Below are positions 45,793 to 58,890 of a DNA stretch of 64,000 nucleotides, piece by piece (position 1 is the stretch's first letter; each line of letters begins with the position of its first letter). This DNA is from Paralichthys olivaceus (lineage: Eukaryota > Chordata > Actinopteri > Pleuronectiformes > Paralichthyidae), in NCBI RefSeq assembly GCF_024713975.1, contig NC_091098.1, positions 23,596,316 to 23,660,315 of the forward strand. The letters are read 5' to 3'. The notes under the pieces were generated by a model. That model did no database searches, was not told where the DNA came from, and worked only from the letters and a program-made list of their open reading frames with translations. Made by a program: the position numbers and the translations under genes.

Positions 45793-48700
45793 ATGGCGAG
45801 GACGGTGAACGAGAACGGGTGTGGAGGGGAAACACAGAGCCCGGAGCCGCAGGGACCGGGCCGAGGAGCGGCCAGATGGGGCCCGCAGCACGCCGGGGCC
45901 CGGGAACTGGCCACCCTGTACTCGCCAGGTGAGTGGATCCGCTCACGGACACGCTCCCCCGGTTCAAGTGTCTGAGAGTGGCGTGATGTAACGACTGGCT
46001 GTGTGTAGAGTTACCAAGTCGGACTGACACTAACCCACCGGACCAACACTCACTGACACACCGGGTGATCGTTCACTGACACACCGGGTGATCGTTCACC
46101 GCTTCGACCTGACGACACCGAGCCACCGGAGACAGTTGTGGGTTAGTTCCAGTCACTGTCTTCTTGTTGTTTCTTACACAAGCGGAATCGCGTTGAATTG
46201 GTCGAATCAGTGTCGGAGTGTCGTTGTATCTTTGACATCTGGAGCTCGGAGAAGATTCTCCGGAGGATCCACCGATCAGCTCCGGGCTCAGCAGCCGCCT
46301 TGAGCTTTCGTAACAGCGGCGTTACTGAGTGTCAGCCCGCAGACTGGAAGTCACTGAGCAGCCATCACAACCGACTGAGTAACTAACAAACTACTGAGTA
46401 ACTAACAAACTACTGAGTAACTAACAAACTACTGAGTAACTAACAAACTACTGAGTAACTAACAAACTAACTGAGTAACTAACAAACTAACTGAGTAACT
46501 AACAAACTACTGAGTAACTTACAAACTACTGAGTAACTAACAAACTACTGAGTAACTAACAAACTACTGAGTAACTAACAAACTAACTGAGTAACTTACA
46601 AACTACTGAGTAACTAACAAACTACTGAGTAACTTACAAACTACTGAGTAACTAACAAACTAACTGAGTAACTAACAAACTACTGAGTAACTAACAAACT
46701 ACTGAGTCACTAACTGAGTAACTAACGAACTACTGAGTAACAAAGTAACTAACTGAGTAACTAACAAACTAACTGAGTACCCAACCTGCCTGCTAACTAC
46801 TAATTGAGTATCAGCCTGCAGACTGAAACTCCCTGAGCAGCCATCACAACTAACAAATCATTTAGTAACTAGTTAACTAGCAAACTGAGGAACCAACAAA
46901 CTAACAGAGTAACTAACAGAGTAACTAACAGAGTAGCTAACAAACTAACTGCGTACCCGACCTACCTGCTAACTAACTACCTGAGTAACCAACAAACAAA
47001 CTATATTTAATATAAAGAATATTCTAAGCCCTGACTAGCTCACCTGTTTCTGTGTTGACATGCTTAGCCAGCTGAGCGAGTCCTCTCACCATTGAACTTG
47101 ATAACACTAAAGTGAGTGGCCTTCCCGCCCGTTGTTCAAACACCGGACACCTTGTGAGCAGCTGAGGTCCTTACTAGCATGGGCGTATTTTAAGAAAGCG
47201 GGGTCCTGGGCTAAGACACGTGTCTCTCTGTGGTCACTTTGTGTCTTTTAATTGAGTTCTATGACTTGCAAGTATAATTGCACACAGAGGCCTGGGCAGG
47301 AATCTGTCTATGCTCAGGATCAGAATCTGAATCTGAGCGCTCTAACTTTGGAGAATTAAATGTGAATGGGGGGGGGTTGTGGGGCCTTTCTGTGAGGGGT
47401 GTACATTTCCCAGCTGCTCAACAGCGTCACGTCACAACCTTAGTGCAGAAGAATGTCTCCTGACCTCTTTATATACAGTCTATGCTCCTGACTGAGTGTC
47501 ACTGTTGTAAAGAAGTATCTGATAAATAATCCTGCTGACTGGATCACTAACCTTTGGACATATTAGTGTCATTGATATGATGTCACATCAAGTTAAGTGG
47601 CTGTGACCTGGAGAAATCACATAATTGATAATCTTATCAGGAAACTGAGTGTTAAGATCGAGCAGCAGGTTGTAAAGTTGTACTAATATGTTTGCTCTTG
47701 TTTTTCTTTAAGGCAAAAGATGTCAAGAGTTGATCAGTGTCGTCCTCTGCTTCTCTCTCATGGCCTTCAATTTCTTTCACCTCCTTGCCAATTTCCATCT
47801 GGGGCATTTGTGGTACATTGTGTTGGGCATTGGTAAGTGCTGATTGAAGAATTATGTAATATCCTGTTGTTGTATTGTCAGTGCTTCATTAGTTCTTTTG
47901 TTTTTTCCAGATTTGCATCAAAACAATTGTTGTTTGTTCTCCTTTTATTTACGAGGCTTTCTTTTATACTCTCGTCCTCAAACTAATTTTTAGTGGCAGG
48001 AATACTCACCGCAGACTTTGCATCAGGACTTGTTCACTGGGGGGCCGACACATGGGGATCGGTAGACCTACCCATCTTTGGAAAGGTATTCAATCTTTTT
48101 TCAAATCAAGAATCAGTTGTTTATACTTTAAAGAATCTGTTTTTGAACCGAAAATTCATTTTTCCTGCATTTACAAAGTGTATTTCTGTGTCTGATCTGA
48201 CCTGCAGGCCTTCATACGACCATTTAGAGAGCACCACATTGACCCCACAGCCATCACCCGTCACGACTTCATTGAGACCAATGGTGACAACTGCATGCTG
48301 ACAATTGTCCCTCTTGCTCACATGGCCTTCAACTTCCTCACCTTCTCCCCTGGTGTGTTTTTTATCAACAAACCCAGTCTGACATCTTCTACCTCTTAAA
48401 AAATGCTGTAATCTGATCTCAACTGCTTTTTCAATGAAGCTGGAAGAAGGCAAACAAGTTTCTCTCTCAACTTATTTCCGTCTTCTTTCAATTGCAGCGG
48501 ACATTTACCATTCCTACCCCTGGTATTGCTACTTATTTGCACTAGCTATCTTTGTGACCCTCACCAACCAGATCCACAAGTGGTCGCACACGTACTTCGG
48601 CCTTCCTCGTTGGGTCGTGTTGCTACAGGACTGCCACATCATCCTCCCCCGCAAGCACCACCGCATCCATCACGTCTCTCCTCATGAGACGTACTTCTGC

Positions 48701-48937
48701 ATCACCACAGGTCCGTCTTTTTACCTCCTGATGGGGTGGGGTGTGGGGGGGACAGAAATAGCCTTGATGTTTTGAGGTAATTGGTCAGATTTGTCACTGA
48801 GGTTTGTCTCTGCAGGTTGGCTGAACTACCCACTGGAGAAGGTTGGTTTCTGGAGGAACCTGGAGGATCTCATCCAGGGTGTGACTGGCGAGAAGCCCAG
48901 GTCTGACGACCTGAAATGGGCTCAAAAAGTCAAGTAA
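45793..48937 (+). CDS. tmem189: Plasmanylethanolamine desaturase (TMEM189/Kua)
   Basis: TMEM189 (PEDS1) is an ER membrane desaturase that introduces the vinyl-ether bond of plasmalogens. Six exons assemble to 275 aa (human 270): 45793-45928, 47713-47832, 47994-48085, 48208-48352, 48498-48710 and 48816-48937. The N-terminal part is variable up to [18 protein letters not shown], which matches human. Hydrophobic segments lie near residues 52-72, 78-98 and 172-190. The histidine motifs expected to hold the two metal ions are all present: [43 protein letters not shown], and [17 protein letters not shown]. Human has QDWH where this protein has QDCH. The C-terminus LKWAQKVK matches. Intron 1 carries a large minisatellite. 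ube2v1 follows on the same strand, as in human, where the two can be spliced into a fusion transcript. Confidence 0.97.
46049..46098. repeat. 23-bp direct duplication in tmem189 intron 1
   Basis: ACTGACACACCGGGTGATCG plus TTC occurs twice in a row, with only a trace of divergence at the edges. Confidence 0.85.
46370..47000. repeat. Minisatellite of CTGAGTAACTAACAAACTA units
   Basis: About 22 copies of a 19-20 base unit CTGAGTAACTAACAAACTA run to about 46790 and a degraded extension continues to about 47000. Unit length varies through an extra A (CTAACTGAG) and an AACTTAC variant. The array lies in tmem189 intron 1. Each unit contains TGAGTAA, one base off the AP-1 site; one unit has the exact TGAGTCA near 46704. 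Confidence 0.95.
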
Positions 48938-51900
48938 CGCTGCAGGCTTACTGCACCCTACCTCAGAAGATGCTGGCTCCGTCCAGGCTTCTCATCCCCT
49001 TTTTTGCCTCACTTAAACTGTAATTCATAGGAAGGAAAACTAACAAACAGTTTCTGATGCCATAGCTTTAAGTCTTGCACATTTTGTCTGTTTTTCAAGA
49101 GGAGGGCTTTGTCGATTGAATCTTTCATTACTTACTCATGGAGATCATTGTTTAAAATTGCAATATATCTTTAACTTACTGTATGTTTAACACCACTCAT
49201 CACTTTTTTGCAGAGACTTACACAGGTTTTTGCTAAGAGGGTTTGGTTAGACGTATAATTTAAAATCTCTGTCCAAGGAGATTAAAGCATTTTCCTCAAG
49301 TCAGAAGATTCAGATGATCCCATGAAAGAATACTTGAACGCTTGAACACTTGCCTTTTTCTCCTCTTTCTCCTCCAGAGCCACAACTGTTCATTTAGAGA
49401 GTTGATGAATCTTTTATTTAGCACTTCTTTATTTTCTCTGGATCAGTCATTTTCCTCTCCACCTTATTAAGGGTCTATTTGATTTGAAGTATTAAAAATG
49501 GATTTAGGCCATAGTAAGCAGTAGGGCTGGGTGTTACAGGATGCTTTACCAATGTTGATAGCTAAAGAACAAATCAGTTGATTACTGTTACATTTCTTGA
49601 CTGTTTTAAAAAGTGAGGTGATGACAACATTAGTGTTTTCTTCAGTATTAACAGTTCCCTTTGTTGATTCTAGTGACTCGCTAAAAGTCGCAATGCAGCC
49701 AGTTCAATAGTTAAGTAGACCTGAGACAATGACTACAGTTACCGTGTCAGTGCCACTTAACAGCCAAACTAGACACCAGCATGATAGACGACACGACTGA
49801 CAACTGAGAAGACACATTTTACAAAATAAATAAATTGCTCATATTGCTGTCAGATACTAAACAGACATTTTCCCTTTGAATCTGTTGTTTTTTTTAGATA
49901 TCATTGGTCACAAACACAGAAGATGAGATATTTTTAGGCTTCGTGGGGACGTACAGTAGTTTATTGTGAGCAAGTCTTATGGAAATCACGTAACTGTAGT
50001 CAATGTGGCTGCTAGACAATTAGAAAATATACATATATATATATATATATTTAATGCTGTTGATGTGCTGAGTCATTCTGTCCCTATACTAAATAGTCTT
50101 TCCAGATGATCACTATGTCCAGGAGAAAAGCATTGTTTGGTAAAGAGACAGTTCTATGGGAAAGAGGCATGTGCAGTCTTGTCTAGTTGCCTTATCGCTC
50201 TGTAAATGCAGCTCTTGTGTCTTTCCTTGTTGCTCTGTTTCTGTTTTAATAGCAGAACTTCTTCTGCATCTGTCTGGGGTTTGTGTCTCAGTCGGACACA
50301 GATCCTGCAAACTCTTGTGCAAACTGCATGTGACATTTACTCCATTTACACGTGGCATTAGAACACGTTTTGCTTGATCGGGTGGTGCCTCACCACTTTA
50401 AAAATACAGACACCCAAGAAGCATTGAGGACGGATTGTGATCTGATTCCCTGAACCCTCTCTGGAGGTTGCCAAGGACGCATTGTGACCATATTGAACAC
50501 AAGTCTTCATGTCATTGTGTTGTTAGTCCACATTCAATGACTTCAGGGGTGGAAATAATAATCTCACATGACTGTTCTGAACCAGCAAGGTAGCAGCAGC
50601 TCAGCAGTTAGCAGCCATGAGCCAGTAAACACAACCCAGAGCAGACCTCTCCACCTTATTATTCACGACACCTGTGGATTGAGTGAAGACGGGACTTATT
50701 GAAAAGCAAGCTTTTTGTGCTGTTTGTTGATTTCGTGGAACTTTGCAAACGAGAGGAAGATGTGACGTGAGCTGGACACAGCGATCACATCTCAATGTTA
50801 ATGCCTGGTGTAAACGGAGTAACTGTTTCTGTTCCTCACAAGTGAGAAGTAACTGTCCGTTTCAGAGTGAAACATTCCCAGTGAGTGATGTCGCTACAGC
50901 GACTAACGTTGCCATCTTGGTAACTGTGGCGAGTGGTGGTGGTGACGTTACAAGGGCTTCAGTGCAGGTTGACGGGGCAGGACTTTCTTCACTCCTACAG
51001 ATGAGATTATGTAATTAAATTAATTGGTTGAAAGTTTTTAAAAAAAAATGCTTTAGTTACTAATCTGTAAATGTATTGTACAGCAAATAACTATGCAGTG
51101 TAATAAGAGGCCCTTAACTATACGTCTTAACTCATATGATTAGATTCAAATGCCTTTCTATTTTTAATAGTTTACACATATTTACTTAGTTGGAGAACTG
51201 GAGTTCTAAAATGTATCTACTTAAGGAACTGCATGACAAAATTAGTTTGACTAATAAAGATGTCACTTACACACGTAAGAATGCATGTGTAGAGCATGTC
51301 GGCTTGTGCAAGCAATACACTGCGTCACCAGCTTTCCTTTTGAGTTTGTTTAAAACTGACCAAGAAGGATCATGCTCACTCCAAATGAAATTAATTTTTA
51401 ACTCAAAACATGACCCCAAACTTTGACCAAATTGTCCTGAGTTTGAAGAACCAAAATTTTACCTTCATTTCAAGGAAAGCATTATTAAGCTTCTGGTGTT
51501 AAACTTTAAATAGGTCATTCAATTATAGTTACTTAACTTTGAAACCAAAATTCTGTTTTGTATCATGTGATATTCCAGTTTTTGAATCCTTTATACTTGA
51601 TTAGATAAAATTATTCAGCATAAATCAGCAGCAGAAGTACATGACAGATTGCATTGTACTTGTAGAGTATTGTGAGAAGCAGTTCTGTGTGCGCAAGTAG
51701 AATATTTGCTGGTAAATGAATGGCGTTATGTGTTTCTGCATCATAGTTTAAGGCCTACGTACAAAATCTAGACCTGCTTATTCTTTTTTGTTAGACAATA
51801 TCATTAAGGGCAGCGGTTACTGCTGTCAGACACTTTGCAAATTCATTTTCTAAAGAGCAAGGTTCAGTTAATTGCCTTTTTATGGTGATATTTAAAAGTA

Positions 51901-53500
51901 ATGATAAGTTTTTGTGATACTGCAAAATAAGACAGCTAAGATTTTAGACCTGAATGACCATGATTCGTTTGGACATGGACAAAATAGACTTTAAAAAACA
52001 CGTTGATACTAGAATAATCTTTGCTTGGACACAGACTTGCTCTTATTGCTATTTAAGGCTGTAACATGTATTGACTTATTCTTCATTCTTACTCTCCAGA
52101 TGATCTCAGGATTGTGGTTAAGATGATTAAAGTAGTTTAATATGAATTTGTAAAAAAACAAGACAAAACACCCCAATGAGTCAAAGTTAAGGCTGTTATT
52201 TATTAGATAAAAGTTGTTTCAATCACTTATTTCTTTCAGATTCTTATGGCAATATAGCCAAACGATTTTAAATACAGAATAGGTTCTGTTGTAGCCATCT
52301 ATCAGTGCAGTTAACTTGGCCTCTTGTTATTGAGGTAGAGCTCATGATTCAACTGTGTGTGGTTTTTCTGCTTAGAGACAATGGGCTTTCATTAGTGGAC
52401 TTGAAGGATATTTTGTGACAATGTGTGGTTAATTTAATGTTGTTCCCACTCAAAACTACTTTGTGGAAACAAAAGAAGTTGTCAGTAAGTGGGGTGGGCA
52501 GTTATTGTTGGTATGTTTGACATGCTGTGTTTGGTTTTGTAATGATCCTTGGACTTTTTATTGAATGGCCTTATTCTCTCCCTGATTGAATTAATGTAAA
52601 TCTTGCCGACGACGTGGGAAAAACAATTCACTGGCTGACTTTAAATTGCCCTTCTTTTGCCTCTCAATTCTTCTGAGGCAAGACCCTTATGGATGTTGTA
52701 GTTGGTTATATTTGCTGGTGGTGATGGAGTTTTAGATATCAGAATAATGCCTCGATGCCTTTTTGTTCTCTTCCATGTGGGAGACTTACAATGTATATAT
52801 TAAACTGTATTTATAAATAAACTAAAATAAACAGTTGATTATTGCTGCTTCTCGTTTTGTCTCATGCCGTTCTTTCTGTACTTGTTTTAGTTTAAAGATT
52901 CTTTACATCATTTCCCTCTTTTTTGCCTCCATAAACTCCATTAATGCATGATATAGGTGTTTTACAAGATGATATTTTGACAAGTCACAGTAACAAAAAC
53001 AAAGTGCTAAAATACATTCACAGATTTCTTTTTATTTTTTAGAAATATATAATAATACAGTCTTAAAAAGGCCTATTTCTATTGCCTAGATGTAGTTGAA
53101 CCTGTTGGGAAGTGAACCTCTGTCGAGCCTATTTAAAGGATAATACACAAGGTAATTTCTTATTTTAATTTGTGTGCCTAGTTAATGACCTTCTGACAGC
53201 TTTACACGTAGTAAATATTAAAACAAAAGTAAACAGTGTTCACGAGTAGAGTCGTTTACATTTGTCCTAGAGCGTGTTTCCAGCAGCAGGGTGCTGTAGG
53301 TGGTAATAAGGTGATCAAATAAACCAGTAATAGAGTAATAAAAACTACACTGATTGTTAAAGTACTGACGGCACATTTCACATGAGGCCTAATAAACCAA
53401 AATAAGCAAAATGCAAAAGGACAAATTTAAGCATCGTCGTTAAAAAACCAATGAATTAAAACCATTAAACGAGTTCTTCTCACTGTTTAGTTCTAATGGT
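48938..53500. other. Stretch between tmem189 and ube2v1
   Basis: No coding region was recognised. The part up to about 52840 is probably tmem189 3' UTR or intergenic sequence. An AT dinucleotide run lies at about 50030-50052. The GC content rises only after 53500, at the ube2v1 promoter. Confidence 0.5.
52816..52831 (+). terminator. Candidate distal poly(A) signals downstream of tmem189
   Basis: Two AATAAA hexamers ten bases apart. The 3.9 kb from the tmem189 stop to here has no recognised gene and is AT-rich, so it may be a long 3' UTR ending here. An earlier AATAAA near 49827 would give a shorter one. Confidence 0.35.
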
Positions 53501-53626
53501 GAACAACAATAAAACGTGACGTCAGCACAGCGACAGAGGAACGCGTGCTTTGCGTTTCTTCCACGCGCACGCCCCGTGTGCCCACAATGGTAATAACAAC
53601 GTGCGCGCTCCCGCTGAGCAGCGACA

Positions 53627-53637
53627 AGATGGCGGTC
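53627..53637 (+). promoter_or_regulatory. YY1-type element over the ube2v1 start codon
   Basis: AAGATGGCGGT fits the YY1 consensus AANATGGCGNC in its core and overlaps the ATG. Such sites at the start codon are common in TATA-less housekeeping genes. Motif match only. Confidence 0.45.
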
Positions 53638-55762
53638 GCCGCCGGATCAGGTAAATCATCCCGAGAAAACAAATCACAATGAGACGGTGTCGTCGATGAA
53701 CCAGGCGGCGTGAGTTTTCACACGCGAGGCGACAGAGCTTCGTGACCGGGCTCCACTGCGCACCGACGCACCGGCTCCGTGCTAAGCTACATGCTAGCGC
53801 GGAGCCGCCTGAGAGAATGAATAGGAAGCGCCGCGGTAGCTAAGCTAACGTGAGTGGAGTCGGATGCGAGGATGTGACAGAACGACCGTCGAGAAATTGG
53901 ATTTCAGGTGGTTTCAAGCGACGTGGGCATCAAACAGCAGTTACGCACACGCGTGTGACAGCGTTACCGGCCGGCTTTTCATCTATTGACGTGTAACGGT
54001 GGAGACGCAGCCACAGCTTCTCTAACGGCCGGGTGATGTTAGCTTATTTGCGGTATCGAGCAGGAAACCGATGGCGGATGTGTGTGTGTGTGTGTGTTAA
54101 AAACCGAATAACAAACCGTGGAGCCTGCGAGTGCTTCATGCGGGGAACGCAGACTCACTGGCCCGGCTCGTGGAGACACTGAGTTTCAGTGGAGCTCCGG
54201 AGCCTGATGGCTGCACACCAGCTGACGGTGCCACTGTTTTTGCATGACGGCCCGGTGCAGCTGCACCATCACACCTCACTGCAGAGGCCAGTGATGCAGC
54301 ACCGTCACTGCCAGATGTTTCACCCGGAGCAAATAAATCATTGCTCCCTCTGAAGGCTGATGAAAGGTGGTCAAATCAAGATGTCTGTGATTCACTGTGT
54401 CTGTGGCAGGACGAAGGGGAGCTGACTCCACCTGTCGTGGAGGGGAAGGTGCAGCCGCGTTTGGGTGTAACAGCTGTGTGTTGGTGTGTTTGTCCTCACG
54501 CAGGCGTTCAAGTTCCTCGCAATTTCCGGCTCTTGGAAGAGCTGGAGGAAGGTCAGAAAGGTGTGGGAGACGGGACGGTGAGCTGGGGTCTGGAGGATGA
54601 CGAGGACATGACCTTAACACGGTGGAGAGGAGTGATCCTCGGCCCTCCGAGGGTGAGTGGTGCAGCTGTTTTAAAAAAAATAAAAGCTCCCTGCACAGTC
54701 CTCGTTCCAGCAGGAGACAAACTGTCATGTAGGCAGAAGGTCTCAGTGTCTGCTGTGCACTGCTGTGAGTGAATATCTCTGCTTGGATTTTAAACTGGTG
54801 CAAAGGGACAGAGTGTGATGAATGATGCTGCATTAATTAGCAAAGTGAATTTGATTTGAGGCGATGGAGCAATAAAATAATTAAGTGAAGAGGAAATATC
54901 ACCACACATTATCACAAAATGACTGGAAGCAACAGGTTTCTGTCATTATTATAAATTCCATTTTGCAATCAACATTTAATTGTTGATTATTTTGAATGCT
55001 GCAGCTTAATATGCATCTGTAATGAATATTAACAGACCTCAGCAGATTAGGACATTTTTTAAGAGGATGGTGGATATTAACTTATGACAGACTAGAGTTT
55101 ACAAGTCTGAAAATGACTCTGATGTGTACTGTGCTGTCCTCTCCCCTCTCCCCTCTTGTTTCTGTCCACAGACAAGCTATGAAAACAGGATGTACAATCT
55201 GAAGGTTGAATGTGGGCCAGGGTACCCAGAGTCCCCACCGTTTGTCAAATTCGTGACAAAAATAAACTTGAATGGCGTGCACACCTCCAGCGGGGTGGTA
55301 TGTAAATCTTCTGAAGCGTGTGTTATTCTGTGTTATGAAGTCCGTAGGCTTTTAGAAAGAGATGATAATTGATGCTCCTGTCAGTTGTTCAATTGCAGAA
55401 ACACAACATCCACCAATTTATATCGTAGTGAATATTTTTTTAATCATGCATTTATCTTGTGGGGAGAACGGATTGGAACATGAAGGAAGTCATGAGACTT
55501 AAATTGGCAAGCCTCACAACGTTTCCTGACTGTGAACTGCATCGCAAAAATGCTAAACATCATGGGAGAGCTAAAGGCGTGGCACCATATTAATCCTCCC
55601 TCGTCTGTCCTCCAGGTTGACATGCATGCGGTGACTGCACTGGCCAAGTGGCAGAACTCCTACAGCATCCGGATGGTGCTGCTGGAGCTGCGACGGCTCA
55701 TGACGTGCAAGGAGAACATGAAGCTTCCTCAGCCACCTGAGGGCCAGATCTACACCAACTGA
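53629..55762 (+). CDS. ube2v1: Ubiquitin-conjugating enzyme E2 variant 1
   Basis: UBE2V1 (UEV1) is a catalytically inactive E2-like protein that pairs with UBE2N (Ubc13) to build Lys63-linked ubiquitin chains in NF-kB and DNA damage signalling. Four exons assemble to 147 aa, the human length: 53629-53650, 54504-54652, 55172-55297 and 55616-55762. The first exon codes only MAVAAGS plus one base. [54 protein letters not shown], and [17 protein letters not shown] match human with few changes. The active-site Cys region of true E2s is replaced by [15 protein letters not shown], as expected of a UEV. The ending, [12 protein letters not shown], is the UEV1 type. The promoter is CpG-rich. ube2v1 versus its paralogue ube2v2 is settled by the adjacent tmem189. 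Confidence 0.95.
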
Positions 55763-55914
55763 GCCCCTTCGACGTTTGGCTCCACCTTTTTCTCCTCTTC
55801 TTCTCCTCCCCGCTCCCTTCCAACTCTTATAATTTGCTTTCATCCCTTTACCCCCCCCCCCATCATCCGCCATGTGGCATTCCACCTCCTGCCCATACTT
55901 AGGCTGAGCATGTA

Positions 55915-55972
55915 CACACACACGCACACACACACACACACACATATATATAAAACACACACACATATAATA
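55915..55972. repeat. CA/TA microsatellite in ube2v1 3' UTR
   Basis: Interrupted CA units with a short TATATATA inside, about 155 bases after the stop. Confidence 0.9.
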
Positions 55973-56213
55973 GAGCATTCATGAAAAATTCATTCCAGGC
56001 CCCGACCCCCTCCCTCTCCCATCACTGGAGTGCTGGGCGGACTTGATGTGACGAGGCAGGCGGAGTCCTCAGTCCACACCAGATGTGATCATTCGAATAC
56101 TGTACATCTTACTAATCTTCTTTTTATTATTATTTGTTAAAAATAATGCAGATTGTACAATAACATAAATAATCTTATTGAGTGTACCTCTTTGTCTGTT
56201 GCCTTTTTGTAAC

Positions 56214-56219
56214 ATTAAA
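56214..56219 (+). terminator. Candidate poly(A) signal of ube2v1
   Basis: ATTAAA after a T-rich stretch, about 450 bases after the stop codon. Confidence 0.45.
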
Positions 56220-56234
56220 ATCGGCCACTTAACA

Positions 56235-58835
56235 CAGTTGCACATGGTTCACTAGACGGTGTGTTGCTGTTCATCATGAGATAATCTTCTTCACATACAA
56301 ACCCCAATATGCAAAACCAAGTTTAACCTGGTGATGTTAAGAATGTCTTGTCATGTGGTCAGATGTCTGATGAAATATTTACTTCACTGTGTGTTGACAT
56401 GGGCTTGCACACTTTGTTTTCAAGTAAATGCACGACTGCAGCTCAGCAAGGTGCCAAGAAGTGGTCACCTGGATCTCACGTTTTCTTTTCTTCTATGTAA
56501 GAACTGTCCAAAGTAAACATTTTTATCCACACCACTATATCTGAACTTAATATCTATATGGGCATAGTCTGCATATCTGCTGTAGCTCTGCATAAGTCCC
56601 AATGAAACCATGCTTGAAAGTAGAAGTGAAATCAGCTACCTCTTTTGGTCCTGTGTAACGTCAGATGAGTTATCCGACCTGTGAAACTGTCTTTGCTTCT
56701 TCATGTGACAATTTGTTTTTCTTTCTCCACATCATTCATAAATCTTACTTTATGCTGTTCATGCATTTGTGTCTTTGTAGATCACTATGAGTTCGGTGGC
56801 GTGACAGTTTAAATGCAGAACGGCAGAACGACTGTTTATGTAACGTATGTGCTTGAATGACCCAAGCGGAATCTTTGGAAATGTGATGCAAGACCACTTA
56901 AAGTCACAAAGAGTTTCACTTGTGGTTTTGAGTGTAATACTTGATACTGATTTGACTTTGAAGTATTGGGTGGATTGTCATGAAATTAAGACACGTTGCT
57001 TCCTTCAAGATAAACTTCAAGACCTTGGATGAGCCCTTAATCTTCTTTTTTAAAATGTAAAATCAGGTCCAAATGTTAATTTGTCCAGCACTTCAACCTC
57101 AGATTTACTACACTGCTTAGTGAAGATGATCAAATGTTAACATACTCAGGAGCTATACTATTGTGGTGAACAGACTCTACCAGTAAAACATAGTGTTAGT
57201 ATTGTTATTGTGAGTTTGCTTTTAGTTTCACAACCTCTGAGTAGAGAGCCATAGAGCTGATAGTAGGACTGTGAGTGCCTATGCTGAGTACTTTGTCACT
57301 TTTCTATTGTGAACACAAACTCAAAGCCTACTTCTCATAATTTAGAAGTGAGATCTAAACCTTGAACTTTTCCTAAACTTGAGTAGTTCTGTTGCTTTAA
57401 CTTCAACAAACATTCTGACAAACAGTTGACTGGAAACTGAAGAAAGCCCTGAAGGCAGTTTTTTCTCCCAACAACACCCACGAGCTGCAGAGCTGCCAGC
57501 ACTGGACAAAGTACAATTGTTCAGCTATTTGTCCCAACGCACTCTGAAACATCAGAGTTATTTCTGCCTAGCTAGCCGAGTCTCAGCATGTTGTTGCTGT
57601 CTTTACAAGCTGGACGGGAGAAATTGCATTTACCTTTTCTGTAACTAGAAAATCCTGCTGTGAGATCTGAATATGCTGCTGAGTTTTTAAAACCCTCTCC
57701 AGGAAGATTATTGAGGTTATCAAGTTATAAAAAGCAAACAAAAGCATTTTCCTAAACTGAGGAGACGTGGAGAGATGTTTGCATCTGCATCCTACTGCTG
57801 TGTTCAAAATGGACTCCTGTGAAAACTTTATTCCACTCAAGACAGACCAGTTAAAATCCGGACTATGATGATATGGTGGACATCATCATCATCATCATTA
57901 CCATCTGACTTCAGACGCACCACCGAAGAGAAGTAGATCCAGCCATCGATTTTACTAAGTACTTTACAAATGAAGTTATATTATTATTTTATTGGAAAAA
58001 GGAAAATAATGCTAATTTAAACACAACTAGTCCTGTGAGTGAGTCAAACTGTTGAAAACAGTGAGGACAGTGGTGTCTGCTGAGGAGAAGTGTTTACTTC
58101 CCTGAACAAATTTTCCAACCATTTGTTGCACAAGACTCGAAAAACCTTCCCAGTCATTGTCTGATGTCAAGTGAACCTCTCGAGGTCTGTGACACAGTTC
58201 ACATCGTGCATTCTAGGTTGCATAGCAGCCGTGAATTATGAGTCAATTATTACCACATTACTTTGACACTGAAGAAAATCTAAAAATCAAATTATTTTCA
58301 AGCAAGTTTGGAGGTGTTTGTTTTCCATGATTTCTAAAGGAACCAATAGACATTTAATCACAATAGGCATTGGAGAAAATGAAAGTTCACTTGAAACCAA
58401 TTCAAAAGACCCTAAAACAATCTCTCCCTCTGCATGCCCCTGGGAGGTTGTGGGCTTTGTCCCTCAGAATTCAATATCTTTTATAAAAAAACATACCCTG
58501 TAATTTTCTGAATTCAACACCCCAAGATCACATGTAACATTTAATTCTCACTTCCTCATGTTATCTTAATCTTCCTACTACTCCAGCGCATTTCGTTTTT
58601 TTATGCTAGAACACAAACACATGCATAAATGTCAAGTGCACCTCGAAGTGCTTCACTGACGTGATCTAATTAAGAGGTGGGTGCAGTGGAAAAAGCTCGG
58701 TGGATTGAGACACTGCCCCCTTGTTATCCAGTGTGGCTGATCAGCGGTTGCAGTGGACTCTGACCTACCCAGAAGCCATGTGATTTCCATCAGTGTGAGT
58801 ATGTAAGAGCGACCGAGGCAGATCTGTCACTAACT
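56235..58835. other. Intergenic stretch between ube2v1 and slc52a3
   Basis: AT-rich sequence with no recognised gene. A short ATC run lies at 57880-57900. The small open frames have no recognisable features. Confidence 0.5.
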
Positions 58836-58837
58836 TC

Positions 58838-58890
58838 TATATAAGATGACAGCAAGACGTACTCAACGCCCCCAGGGACAGAAGACGCTT
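58838..58890 (+). promoter_or_regulatory. TATA box and probable non-coding exon 1 of slc52a3
   Basis: TATATAAG at 58838-58845 predicts transcription start near 58868. A GTGAGT donor follows at 58891, giving a very short leader exon that can join the acceptor at 59873/59874. The exon is inferred from signals only. Confidence 0.45.

Noticed and set aside
45510-46030. Minus-strand frames of 134 and 163 codons over tmem189 exon 1
   Set aside because: They lie opposite a CpG-rich promoter and exon where stops are rare. No ATG-led, conserved protein is seen.
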